Source of the DNA: Brevibacterium spongiae
GTDB taxonomy: Bacteria; Actinomycetota; Actinomycetes; Actinomycetales; Brevibacteriaceae
DNA length: 64,000 nt
NCBI RefSeq assembly: GCF_026168515.1
Contig: NZ_CP093443.1
Coordinates: 3,534,001 to 3,598,000 of the forward strand
Direction of reading: 5' to 3'
The translations under genes and the position numbers were made by a program. The notes beneath the pieces are model-generated. The model worked only from the letters and a program-made list of their open reading frames with translations. It ran no database searches and was not told where the DNA came from. This document shows, piece after piece, positions 8,897-17,278 of this stretch. Every line of letters starts with the position of its first letter. Position 1 is the first letter of the stretch.

Positions 8897-9528
8897 AGTG
8901 TTGATGCCTCTTCGTCGAGAACGTCGGAGATGAGGGCGTTAAGGGTCGAGCGATCGACGGCGCCGACCACGCGGGCGGCGGCTGCGCCAGTGGAACCCAG
9001 AACCACGGTGGAAGGGACGGCCCGTGGAGGTAGCAGTCCGCTCAGTGCCGCCACTGCCTTGCCTTCTTTGCCAGCGTCGAGGGGGTAGGTGATGCCGAAC
9101 TGTCGGGCGAAAGCGTTGGCGGCAGCGGCTTCGTCTCGGACGTTGATGCCAAGGAAACGCACGCCTTCATCACTGAATGACGTGAAGCTGTCCTGCAGGT
9201 CCGATGCTTCTTCGCGGCATGATGGGCATGCCGCGTACCAAAGGTTCAAGACAACTGGACTGCCCCGCCAGTCCTCAAGGTCAAAGCTCTGCCCGTTCGT
9301 CGTCTCCCCGGACAGTTCCACAGCGCCTGCTCGGTCGGCCTCGGGCACCTGGGTGATGACTCCTGCGCCGGAGAGGTATCCTTGGTCGTTGGCTGCGAAG
9401 TTGTCCTCGATTCCCTTCTCTGCTGGCTTTGCCGGGGTGCACCCGCCCAGCGTCGCAAGCACGGTACTGAAGTAGGTGATGCGGACGAAAGAGTGAGTTC
9501 GGGATCGCGACGGATGTGCGTGTCGCAC
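8893..9528 (-). CDS. TlpA/ResA-like thioredoxin-fold lipoprotein
   Basis: A 211-residue protein starting at GTG, with AAGGAG five or six bases upstream. A basic N-terminus, a hydrophobic stretch and the lipobox ATLGGC (C30) predict an outward-facing lipoprotein. Residues about 70-205 form a TlpA/AhpC-type thioredoxin fold with active site C101-P-S-C104, and VPSTVVL provides the cis-proline. Lipoproteins of this kind reduce disulfides outside the membrane using electrons from CcdA, which is encoded immediately downstream with an overlapping start. It is transcribed divergently from the cadmium-type regulator operon. Confidence 0.9.
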   Translation of the reverse strand: MRHAHPSRSRTHSFVRITYFSTVLATLGGCTPAKPAEKGIEDNFAANDQGYLSGAGVITQVPEADRAGAVELSGETTNGQSFDLEDWRGSPVVLNLWYAACPSCREEASDLQDSFTSFSDEGVRFLGINVRDEAAAANAFARQFGITYPLDAGKEGKAVAALSGLLPPRAVPSTVVLGSTGAAAARVVGAVDRSTLNALISDVLDEEASTL

Positions 9529-9564
9529 GGAGACTCCTTGTGCTGCATTGAGGCGGTCACCATC

Positions 9565-9587
9565 ATTCTACATACGGTAGAATTATA
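9565..9587 (-). promoter_or_regulatory. Promoter -10 and inverted-repeat operator for tlpA-ccdA
   Basis: On the minus strand a perfect TATAAT lies at 9587-9582. It is followed immediately by ATTCTAC-N5-GTAGAAT (9565-9583), a perfect 7-bp inverted repeat placed where transcription should begin. That position suits a repressor. The TACATA-like centre is reminiscent of BlaI/CopY-type operators, but no such regulator is encoded in the window. Confidence 0.6.
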
Positions 9588-9663
9588 GTCGGGCCCGCTT
9601 GCTCGATCAGGCCGGTCAATGGATATTCGGCAGCGAGCCGCCCTTTTAGGTCAGTCGCTGATG

Positions 9664-9688
9664 TATAGTCACTATATGCTGACTATAG
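9664..9688 (+). promoter_or_regulatory. TATAGTC operator and probable leaderless promoter of the CmtR operon
   Basis: TATAGT-C-ACTATA is a perfect inverted repeat at 9664-9676, followed by GACTATAG at 9681-9688. A further TATAGTC lies at 9584-9590 beside the divergent promoter. The first TATAGT is a good -10 six bases before the ATG at 9676, and there is no clear ribosome binding site, which suggests a leaderless mRNA. The repeats are likely binding sites of the ArsR/CmtR protein encoded next. Confidence 0.55.
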
Positions 9689-10065
9689 CCTCTCGTATCA
9701 ACGTCATGAACCGCCTGGGTCGAGCGATGGCAGATGGCACGCGGTCGCGGATCCTGCTCTCGCTCCTGGACAAGCCGGGCTACCCGGCGCAGTTGGCCCG
9801 CGACCTGGACCTGACCCGGACGAACGTCTCGAATCACTTGGCGTGCCTGCGTGGATGCGGAATCGTCGTCGCCGAACCGGAGGGACGGCAGACCCGATAT
9901 GAAATCGCCGATCCTCACCTCGCTGCTGCCCTGACGGCACTGGTCGATGTCACATTGGCAGTCGACGAGCATCAGCCGTGCGCCGATCCGGGGTGTTCGA
10001 TCCCGGGCTGCTGTCTTGCCGACGACGTGTCGATGGCCGGAGCCGGATCGGCGAGGGTCCGATGA
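9676..10065 (+). CDS. cmtR: CmtR-like ArsR family Cd(II)/Pb(II) sensor repressor
   Basis: A 129-residue winged-helix repressor. Starting at MLTIASR it aligns without gaps in register with Mycobacterium tuberculosis CmtR, and it keeps C57 and C61 in the recognition helix (ACLRGCG) plus C102 in the C-terminal tail (HQPCADPGC). These are the three cadmium/lead ligands established for CmtR. The tail has extra cysteines C107, C112 and C113 not expected in the mycobacterial protein, perhaps a further metal site. A longer frame starts 19 codons upstream, but it would run through the operator. Its stop overlaps the start of the P-type ATPase, its expected regulatory target. Confidence 0.9.
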   Translation: MLTIASRINVMNRLGRAMADGTRSRILLSLLDKPGYPAQLARDLDLTRTNVSNHLACLRGCGIVVAEPEGRQTRYEIADPHLAAALTALVDVTLAVDEHQPCADPGCSIPGCCLADDVSMAGAGSARVR

Positions 10066-12074
10066 GCCGGGAATGCTGCGGTCCCGACGAACCGGTCGTG
10101 GCCGAGCCGGTCGATGCGTGCTGCGGCCCTGCGGCGCCCGGCGGCGACGAACACGAGGAGATCCCGCCATGGTGGAGGGATCCGGCTCTGGCACTGCCGG
10201 TCGCCTCAGGTCTGCTGTGGGCGACCGGCCTGGTGCTGGATTGGACGGATCTGGAACTTCCGGCAATGATCGCTTTCGCGCTGGGACTGATCGCCGGCGC
10301 GTGGACGTTCGTGCCAGGCACCATCAAACGCCTCTTCACCGCCAAAGGACGTGGGAAGTTGGGCGTCGGGCTGCTGATGACGATCGCCGCGATCGGTGCC
10401 GTCCTCCTCGACCACGTCGGGGAGGCGGCGGCATTGGCTTTCCTGTTCTCTGTCGCAGAGACGCTTGAGGATCGCGCGATGGACCGCGCCCGACAGGGGC
10501 TGCGGGCGCTGCTGTCACTCATCCCGGAGACCGCTCGAATCTCCCGCAAGTCGGGCGAGGAGACGATTCCCGCAGCTAATGTGCGCGAACTCGATGTTCT
10601 CGTCGTCGGCGCCGGAGATCGGGTCGCTACCGACGGAGTGGTGGCCTCGGGCCGGTCCTGGGTGGACACCTCGGCGATCACGGGCGAGTCGATTCCGGTC
10701 GAAGTCGCCCCCGGAGACGCGGTTCTTGCCGGCTCCGTCAACGGCTCGGGCGCACTCACCGTCAAAGCCACCGCCAATGGACGCGACAACTCCCTGACGA
10801 ATATCGTGCGCCTGGTTGAGCAGGCTCACGCGAACAAGGGCGAACGCGCACGCATGGCTGACCGCATCGCTCGCCCGCTCGTGCCACTCGTCCTCATCGC
10901 CGCAGTGCTCATCGCCGCCTTCGGGTTCATCGTCGGTGATCCGGGAACGTGGATTGAACGGGCTCTGGTGGTGCTCGTGGCCGCATCACCATGCGCGCTG
11001 GCGATCGCCGTTCCGGTCACGGTGATCTCCGCGATCGGATCGGCAAGCAAACTGGGTGTGATCATCAAATCGGGTGCCGCGTTCGAGCAGTTCGGCACGA
11101 TCCGCCGAGTGGCATTCGACAAGACCGGTACTCTCACTCGCAATGAACCACGCGTCGTGACCACACGCACCAACGGCAACTACAACGAAGCACAGGTCGT
11201 GAGCTTCGCTGCGGCGATTGAATCGACGAGCTCCCACCCATTGGCCGAAGCGATCAGAATCGCCTCTCCGACGCGATCCGATGCCACGGATGTGCAGGAG
11301 CTGCCGGGGCACGGTCTGACCGGCACCGTCGAGGAGCGCCACGTGAGAGTCGGCAGTCCCCGGTGGATCACTCCGCACGGTATGGAAAATCAGGCAGCGG
11401 CTCTTGCCGATCAGGGCATGAGCATCGTCGTCGTTGAGATCGATGATCGGGTCGCCGGATTGATCGGCATCCGTGATGAGCTGCGCCCCGAAGCAGCCGA
11501 GACGATCGCGACTCTGCGCACCCAGGGCATCTCGACGGTGATGCTCACCGGCGACAACACACGCACCGCAGAGGCGATTGCGACCCAGGCCGGCATCGAC
11601 GAAGTCCACGCCGAACAGCTGCCGGAGAACAAGGCGGAACAAATCCGTGCCTCCGGGGTGCCCACGGCGATGGTCGGTGACGGCATCAACGACGCACCTG
11701 CTCTTGCCTCGGCAAGCGTCGGTATCGCAATGGGAGCGACCGGAACGGCAGCAGCGGTGGAATCCGCCGACATCGCATTCACCGGCACCGATCTCAGACT
11801 GATCCCCGACGCACTGGCCCATGCCAGGAAGGGGCGAGCGATCATGACCGGCAATATTGCGTTGGCTCTGTCGATCATCGTGGTGCTCTTCCCGCTTGCG
11901 CTCTTCGGAGTGCTCGGTCTCACAGCAGTTGTGCTCGTCCATGAGGTCGCCGAAGTGGTCGTCATCCTCAACGGCATCCGAGCCGCTCGATCGAAGCGCC
12001 ACGGCTCTTCTCAGCCCAAGGGTGACACGAGCAGGCCAGATTCCGTAACCCGAGTGGAAGCAAGTCAGCGTTGA
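10062..12074 (+). CDS. Heavy-metal CPx-type P1B ATPase (Cd/Zn/Pb efflux type)
   Basis: A 670-residue membrane pump. Motifs in order: TGES at 208-211, the metal-transport SPC (C311) in the intramembrane path, DKTGTLT with phosphorylated D353, an HP motif (SSHPLAEA), TGDNTRTAE and GDGIND. A classical N-terminal HMA domain is missing. Instead the short N-terminus has two Cys-Cys pairs (C5-C6 and C20-C21), a likely soft-metal site. It would export Cd2+, Pb2+ or Zn2+ at the expense of ATP. ATG overlaps the CmtR stop, and its stop overlaps the TTG of the next gene, so the operon is fully coupled. The metal range is inferred from the CmtR partner. Confidence 0.92.
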   Translation: MSRECCGPDEPVVAEPVDACCGPAAPGGDEHEEIPPWWRDPALALPVASGLLWATGLVLDWTDLELPAMIAFALGLIAGAWTFVPGTIKRLFTAKGRGKLGVGLLMTIAAIGAVLLDHVGEAAALAFLFSVAETLEDRAMDRARQGLRALLSLIPETARISRKSGEETIPAANVRELDVLVVGAGDRVATDGVVASGRSWVDTSAITGESIPVEVAPGDAVLAGSVNGSGALTVKATANGRDNSLTNIVRLVEQAHANKGERARMADRIARPLVPLVLIAAVLIAAFGFIVGDPGTWIERALVVLVAASPCALAIAVPVTVISAIGSASKLGVIIKSGAAFEQFGTIRRVAFDKTGTLTRNEPRVVTTRTNGNYNEAQVVSFAAAIESTSSHPLAEAIRIASPTRSDATDVQELPGHGLTGTVEERHVRVGSPRWITPHGMENQAAALADQGMSIVVVEIDDRVAGLIGIRDELRPEAAETIATLRTQGISTVMLTGDNTRTAEAIATQAGIDEVHAEQLPENKAEQIRASGVPTAMVGDGINDAPALASASVGIAMGATGTAAAVESADIAFTGTDLRLIPDALAHARKGRAIMTGNIALALSIIVVLFPLALFGVLGLTAVVLVHEVAEVVVILNGIRAARSKRHGSSQPKGDTSRPDSVTRVEASQR

Positions 12075-12721
12075 GTCGAAGTGTGAAGATCTCGTTGTCC
12101 ATGATCGGCGTTGCCGCTCTTGTCCTTGTTGTTCTTCTGGCATTCAACGGGCGCAGCGATGAGACGCCCGAGCAGGCCGTCCCCTCTGAAAGCGAAAGCG
12201 CGGATCTGCTGGTTCGGGATGACAGCCCTCGCTTGGCCGAGGGTGAAGAGGCGGTGTTCGTGGAGTTCCTCGACTTCGAGTGCGAAGCGTGCTTGTCCCT
12301 TTACCCGGTCATCGAAAACCTGCGTGAAGAATATGATGGCCGAGTGACGTTCGTCGTCCGCTACATGCCCCTGCATGGCAATTCCCTCAACGCCGCTCTA
12401 GCAGCTGAGGCCGCTGCCGAACAGGGCGAATTCGAGGCAATGTACCAACGCCTGTTCGACACGGCCGAAGAATGGGGGCACCAGGAATCGTCACAGCGCA
12501 ATGTGTTCTTCGGCTATGCGAAAGAGCTCGGTCTGGACATGGACGCATTCACCGCAGCCTACGATGATCCAACGACGCTTGAGCGCATCGAGCAGAGCCG
12601 GAAAGACGGGCAGGCCCTCGGGATCACCGGGACACCGACGTTCTTCCTGGACGGTGAGAGGCTGCAGCCGCAGAGCGTCAGCGACCTGGAGGAAGCCTTC
12701 GATGACGCTCTCCAAGGCTGA
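12071..12721 (+). CDS. DsbA-like membrane-anchored thiol oxidoreductase
   Basis: A 216-residue protein: one N-terminal transmembrane anchor (residues about 5-26), then a thioredoxin-4/DsbA domain. The active site is C71-E-A-C74 within FLDFECEACLSLYP, and GITGTPTFFLDG carries the cis-proline loop. The helical insert at 100-165 fits DsbA rather than plain thioredoxin. It should introduce disulfides in exported proteins, re-oxidised by the VKOR homologue encoded next. The start is the TTG that overlaps the ATPase stop (TTGA); a GTG four codons later is an alternative. There is no Sec-cleavage motif, so it is probably an outward-facing anchored protein. Confidence 0.88.
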   Translation: MSRSVKISLSMIGVAALVLVVLLAFNGRSDETPEQAVPSESESADLLVRDDSPRLAEGEEAVFVEFLDFECEACLSLYPVIENLREEYDGRVTFVVRYMPLHGNSLNAALAAEAAAEQGEFEAMYQRLFDTAEEWGHQESSQRNVFFGYAKELGLDMDAFTAAYDDPTTLERIEQSRKDGQALGITGTPTFFLDGERLQPQSVSDLEEAFDDALQG

Positions 12722-13328
12722 ACCCGACGATCCGACCTCAGTCGCGCGAACACAAATCGCGTCCACACGCGGCTTGGGGGTCCTCCTCGTTGTCGGCGGC
12801 CTCGTCGGCCTCGTCGCAGCTGTCATTTTGCTGGTGGAGAAGCTGTCGTTGGCAGCCGATCCGGACTACATTCCCAGCTGTGACGTCAATCCAGTCCTGT
12901 CCTGCGGGTCGGTGATGGCAACTGAGCAGGCCGAGGCATTCGGCATTCCGAATCCGATCATCGGTATTGCAGGTTTCGCGATCGTCTTCGCGATCGGTGC
13001 CGGGGTTCTCGCCGGTGGCCGGTACTCGCGATGGTATTGGGCCGGAGTGCAGGCTGGCATGACGTTCGCGGTCGTTTTCGTGCATTGGCTGATCTATCAG
13101 AGCCTCTACACTATCAGTGCGCTGTGCCCCTACTGCATGGTGGTCTGGGCTGTGACGATTCCGCTGTTCGTCTGCACCACGGTCCGAAATCTCCGTGCGG
13201 TCGGGGGAGATCAGCCTTGGATCACTGAGCTGTGCGAGTACCGGGGGCCGATTCTGACGGGCTGGTTCCTCCTCATCGCAGGTCTCATTGCCCACCGCTT
13301 TTGGGACTACTGGACAACCCTCGTATAG
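12702..13328 (+). CDS. Vitamin K epoxide reductase family protein (bacterial VKOR)
   Basis: A 208-residue membrane protein with four or five hydrophobic helices. It has the loop pair C60 and C68 (SCDVNPVLSCGSVM) and the active-site C142-P-Y-C145, the four redox cysteines of bacterial VKOR. VKOR re-oxidises DsbA-type proteins and passes electrons to a quinone. Its ATG lies 20 bp inside the end of the DsbA-like gene, with GGAGG nine bases upstream, so the two are coupled. In actinobacteria VKOR replaces DsbB. The surprise is its location at the end of a cadmium-type efflux operon. Confidence 0.92.
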   Translation: MTLSKAEPDDPTSVARTQIASTRGLGVLLVVGGLVGLVAAVILLVEKLSLAADPDYIPSCDVNPVLSCGSVMATEQAEAFGIPNPIIGIAGFAIVFAIGAGVLAGGRYSRWYWAGVQAGMTFAVVFVHWLIYQSLYTISALCPYCMVVWAVTIPLFVCTTVRNLRAVGGDQPWITELCEYRGPILTGWFLLIAGLIAHRFWDYWTTLV

Positions 13329-13466
13329 ATACCGCCGCGAACGGTTCCTCAGTCAGTCCGCGTTGCTCGCAGCAGCGCAGCGTCTGCGAATTCACACTGC
13401 GAGCTTCACCGTTCAGTGAGTAGACACGCCTGAGGCGACAGGGGCGGCCATCGATTGGCCGACGGC

Positions 13467-15287
13467 TCAGTAGAGCGTGCTCTGGCCGATGAGCGGGGCG
13501 ACGCCGATACCGGGTACGGGCGGCGCCTGCGTTTCGGCGGGGACTGCCGCAGCCGCGGGCCCGACTTCGGCAGCCATGGCCTCGGGTGCTTCGGCTTCCG
13601 GAGTGCCGATGCTCGGATCGACCGGTGCCGCCTCGGGTGCGACCGTTTTGGCCGTATCGATTGGTGCCGCTTCGGCGGGGGCAGCCGCCGCGACCGGGGC
13701 GACCGCCTCGGTGGGGGCTGGCTCGGTGGAGGCCGGCTGCATGGTGTCGCTCGCCTCCGGGGCAACCGCCTCGGTGATGGCCTCGAACATGGCCAAGGTT
13801 CCGTGCTGGGCGGCCAGGCTCACCGGTTCGGGATCGCTTGAGAGCTTGACGCCGACGGTCTGGGTGGCGCGGTCGATGTAGAGCATCTGACCGTGGATGC
13901 CGATGCCGATGACGACGTCGCGGCTGGCCGAGGGCAGCCAGAACTGGCTGCGGTACATGCCGCCCGGATACGACCGCCCCGACGGGGACGCCGCGAACAC
14001 CTTCGCCGAATCCGCGGCACCGGTGAAGATGTCCTCGACCCACTCGGCCGAGAGCACCCGTTCGCCGTTGGCAGTCGTGCCGCCGCGCGCGATCATCTCG
14101 CCGAAGCGGGCCAGATCGCGGATCGTCGCGCTGATGGCGCCGTCGGCGATCGATCCGCCCCACCGGTCCTGGCAGACCTGGGCGGCGTGCGCGGCGCCGA
14201 TCCGCGACCAGACGTATTCGCTGGCGACGATGGAGAACGGCTGGCCGGTGACCGCCTCGGCGATCCAGGCGAGCACGTCGGTCTCGCAGCTGCGGTAGAC
14301 GAAGGCCGATCCGTGTTCGCGATCGCTGGTCAGCCCGGTGAGGAAGTTCTTGATTCCCTTCGCCGAGGTGGCCGACCGGGGCGCGAAATCGACCGCTTCG
14401 AACAGCGCCCGGATCTCCGACCCCTTCTCAAGGTACTCTTCGGAGAACTTGATGCCCGAACGCATGTCGAGCAGGTCGCGGATGGTGGCTCCCGCGTATC
14501 CGCTCTTCGCCAGGGCCGGCACATGAGTGGTGACGAGGTCGGCGGGACTGAGCAGCCCGGCATCCGCGAGCGCGCCGATGACGGCGGCGACGATGGACTT
14601 GCTCACGGAGAACAGCATGTGCTGGCGGGCGGGCTTCATCGGCCACGCGTATTCCTCGGCCAGGGCGATCCCGTTGCGGGTGACGAGCCAGGCGTCGGTG
14701 TGGGTGTTGGCGAGGACGTCGCCGACGGTGGTCCAGTCCTCATCGATCGCCGGCCACCGCTCGCGGTCGATGGTCAGCGGGCGGAAGTCGTTGTCCTCGG
14801 TGACGTATTCGCGCACCGGTCCGATGCCGCGCGGGATCCCGCCGGTCGGGAAGATCTCCTGCATCCGCGTGAGCGCGAAGGCAAAGAACTCCGGCCACTT
14901 CCAGGTGTCGAGGTCGATGCTTTCGAGCACCGCTTCGGAGGGGTCGACGATGGCGTCTTCGCTCGCCGAGGCGAGTTCTCCGACGTGCGGGAGAGTGATG
15001 TCCGGCACCGAGGCGGCATCGTCGTCCTCGTCTGTCTCATCGGCTGCGGCGGGCGACGTCGGGGAATGCCCGATTGCGGGACCCTGCGGCTCTGGGAGCT
15101 GCTGGGAGTCCGCGTCCGTGGGTTCGTCCGGGGCCTCTGGTTCGTCCGGGGCCGCCTCGGAGGGTGCGTCGACAGCAGGTGCGTTGACGGCGTTGCTGAT
15201 GCCCTTCGTATTGCCGGACAGAGCTCCGATGCGACGGTTCGGTGGGGTCACCGGCCGGGGCGGGAGAATCTCGTCTTCGCCTGCCAT
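13467..15287 (-). CDS. Beta-lactamase-fold serine hydrolase with long disordered ends
   Basis: A 606-residue protein. Residues about 160-480 match the class C beta-lactamase/esterase/6-aminohexanoate-dimer hydrolase fold: S227-V-S-K230 is the SxxK nucleophile motif and Y331-R-S is the YxN-like motif. A GIHGQMLYID segment with HG fills the KTG position. The first 150 residues and the last 125 are Ala/Pro/Glu/Asp rich and look disordered. No signal peptide or anchor is evident, so it is probably cytoplasmic, which argues against a penicillin-resistance role and for an esterase or amidase. It is separated from its neighbours by gaps of 138 and 240 bp. Confidence 0.8.
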   Translation of the reverse strand: MAGEDEILPPRPVTPPNRRIGALSGNTKGISNAVNAPAVDAPSEAAPDEPEAPDEPTDADSQQLPEPQGPAIGHSPTSPAAADETDEDDDAASVPDITLPHVGELASASEDAIVDPSEAVLESIDLDTWKWPEFFAFALTRMQEIFPTGGIPRGIGPVREYVTEDNDFRPLTIDRERWPAIDEDWTTVGDVLANTHTDAWLVTRNGIALAEEYAWPMKPARQHMLFSVSKSIVAAVIGALADAGLLSPADLVTTHVPALAKSGYAGATIRDLLDMRSGIKFSEEYLEKGSEIRALFEAVDFAPRSATSAKGIKNFLTGLTSDREHGSAFVYRSCETDVLAWIAEAVTGQPFSIVASEYVWSRIGAAHAAQVCQDRWGGSIADGAISATIRDLARFGEMIARGGTTANGERVLSAEWVEDIFTGAADSAKVFAASPSGRSYPGGMYRSQFWLPSASRDVVIGIGIHGQMLYIDRATQTVGVKLSSDPEPVSLAAQHGTLAMFEAITEAVAPEASDTMQPASTEPAPTEAVAPVAAAAPAEAAPIDTAKTVAPEAAPVDPSIGTPEAEAPEAMAAEVGPAAAAVPAETQAPPVPGIGVAPLIGQSTLY

Positions 15288-15527
15288 GTCACCTCCACTG
15301 TCTCACTGGCGTCGTGTGTCTCGTCCGGAACGGCTATGCGCATGGGCACAGCCGTCCGATGTGCAGGGAACAGACTACCCGGAGGAGATGAAACCCCGTA
15401 GCCGAACTCGCCCGATCTGAGCGCGGACCTCCGCTTCTGCTGGTACGCCCGGGCCCCTCACCAGGCGTGACGCCACAGATCATTACCAATCAGTTATTCA
15501 CCTTACTCCGGCGTCGGCAGCCGGTGG

Positions 15528-17015
15528 TCAGGCTTCGATCACAGCCCACATCGTGCTCGTGTCCTCGTTGGTCGCGATCGCAAAACGCCCGCTCGTGCTC
15601 AGGTCGGCATAGTCCCCGGCCGGATGGTCGCTGACCGGCTTGCCTGTCTTCGCCTCGAAGAACGTTGTCTTCTTGTTGTCGGTGACGACGATCAGCCCGA
15701 GGTCAGGCAGCACTCCCTGCCCGCCCCAGTAGCCCGGTTCGCCTTCGTCTCGCAGGCGCGGTCCGTCGGTCGTCCACACTGACTTGCCGGTTGCGGCATC
15801 GAGTGCCGCGATCCCGTCTTGTGGGGCCGGAACGATGAGAAGAGCCTGATCGCCATTGTCGACTGGCTCCCACTGCGGACCGCCACGACTGCCGATAACA
15901 GCAACCGCCGCCTCAGGAGCGTCGTCGTACCAACCCTCGGCTGAGCCGTCCGATCCTTGGTACTTCACCGCCGAGGCGAACAGCTGAGTCTGCAGGCACG
16001 CTGGCTTTCCTTCGGCGGTGAAGGCCAGTTCGGTGCTGCACACGGCGTCGAAGGTGTTGTCCATGCTCACGTCCACGGACTGATCGGGCGCTTGCAGCGT
16101 GGCAGAATCCGATGCCTTGAGATCCGTCGGGACGCTCAATGTCGCCGCTCGTGTCATTGCTGAGCTCATCGGATCGTCTCCGTCCATCGCCCCGTACACG
16201 TACGTCAGGTTGCTGGGATCGGCTGTCGGGTAGACGGTGAAGTAGTCGGCTCCGGTGTCATCGATCTTGCGCGCCTCGGTGATGGGAATGGACGTGTGTG
16301 AGCCGTCGTCGAAATTCACCCGCGTGACCATCGACTCGTCCCCGTCCATCCACGACATGACCCCGGACTTGCGGTCGGGTGCCAGTTCGATGAGGCGACC
16401 GCCGAAGGTCTCCCCGCCCTCACCCAGCGACAGCGCCGGCCAGGCTTCCTTCCCCGTCTTCGGATCGAGTGCGTAGACGACGGCGTCTTCTTCGGCGGAG
16501 GAAGCGCAGTTTCCCTCGGGGTCCATCCAGTTGTTCTCGAGCAGGATGAGGTCCCCCTCGCCGAGGCGGTCTCCGCCGCTTGTCGACTGCGATCCGAAGG
16601 AATGTGCGGGGCGGCAGGAGCTCTCAGCGTCGGGAAGATCGAAGGACCAGACTTCCTGGCCGTCAGCCCACGAATAGGCCGTCGTCGTACCCGAGAAGTC
16701 GTGGACGATGACGTTCTCGCCTGCCGAGTAGGCTTCGGTGCCGCCGTCGTCCTCGTTGACATTGGAGTCGATGCTCCACTTCTCTTCGCCCTGGGCGTCG
16801 ACGACTCGCAGCTTCTGACTCATCCAATCCCCGACGAGCGCCAGATCTGATCCGTTGTCGGTGATCACCGACGCGTAGTAGTCGAGTTCGACTGGCTCAG
16901 CCAGGGTCGGGGTGGTCGTCGGCGACGGTGTTCCCTCTGCTTTCTCGGTGCTGTCGCTGCACCCGCTCAGGGCCATCAGGCCTGCCGCTGCGATACCTGC
17001 CCACATCCGCTTCAT
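15528..17015 (-). CDS. Lipoprotein with PQQ-like beta-propeller repeats
   Basis: A 495-residue protein with a lipoprotein signal (MALSGC, C19) followed by a Ser/Thr/Pro linker. The rest has repeated strands such as DAQGEEKWSID, GQEVWSFDL, KTGKEAWPALSL, ATGKSVWTTDG and AKTGKPVSDH, the W-containing pattern of PQQ-like propeller repeats. These are usually structural, without PQQ. It would sit outside the membrane. No neighbour shares its strand closely, so its role is unknown. The call of surface propeller lipoprotein is firm; the function is open. Confidence 0.85.
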   Translation of the reverse strand: MKRMWAGIAAAGLMALSGCSDSTEKAEGTPSPTTTPTLAEPVELDYYASVITDNGSDLALVGDWMSQKLRVVDAQGEEKWSIDSNVNEDDGGTEAYSAGENVIVHDFSGTTTAYSWADGQEVWSFDLPDAESSCRPAHSFGSQSTSGGDRLGEGDLILLENNWMDPEGNCASSAEEDAVVYALDPKTGKEAWPALSLGEGGETFGGRLIELAPDRKSGVMSWMDGDESMVTRVNFDDGSHTSIPITEARKIDDTGADYFTVYPTADPSNLTYVYGAMDGDDPMSSAMTRAATLSVPTDLKASDSATLQAPDQSVDVSMDNTFDAVCSTELAFTAEGKPACLQTQLFASAVKYQGSDGSAEGWYDDAPEAAVAVIGSRGGPQWEPVDNGDQALLIVPAPQDGIAALDAATGKSVWTTDGPRLRDEGEPGYWGGQGVLPDLGLIVVTDNKKTTFFEAKTGKPVSDHPAGDYADLSTSGRFAIATNEDTSTMWAVIEA

Positions 17016-17140
17016 GATGCGTTTCTCCTGCTCATACCCCGATTCATAGCTCGATCATATGCGGCAACCTCTTCGCCTCACTCCATGGGTAGTCCACTCA
17101 TCCATTCCCGGCTCATCGGCCAGCGGCGTGCTCCCGCAGA

Positions 17141-17223
17141 TATAGGTCGCTACCAGATACTACTGAGCTCAGAAAGTATCCGATACCGACCTATATTTGC
17201 CGCCCGATGTCCGATTGCGACCT
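17141..17223 (+). repeat. Composite palindromic repeat, copy A
   Basis: The core palindrome is 17141-17195: arms of 23-24 bases beginning TATAGGTCG, around the centre TGAGCTCA (17164-17171), with three mismatches in the first 21 pairs. After a short spacer comes a half-site GATGTCCGATTGCGACCT at 17206-17223. Copies B (25981-26100) and C (27509-27591) have the same order and orientation. The core lies between the lipoprotein start and the response-regulator stop. Confidence 0.85.
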
Positions 17224-17278
17224 GAAGTCGACGACTGAGACAGCTGCTGCCCCGATCGATCCGACTGCAGCACCAGCC

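Noticed and set aside
8000-13470. Attachment sites or transposon ends around the metal/redox module
   Set aside because: The module looks like an accessory island, but I found no direct or inverted repeats at its borders, no integrase and no tRNA next to it.
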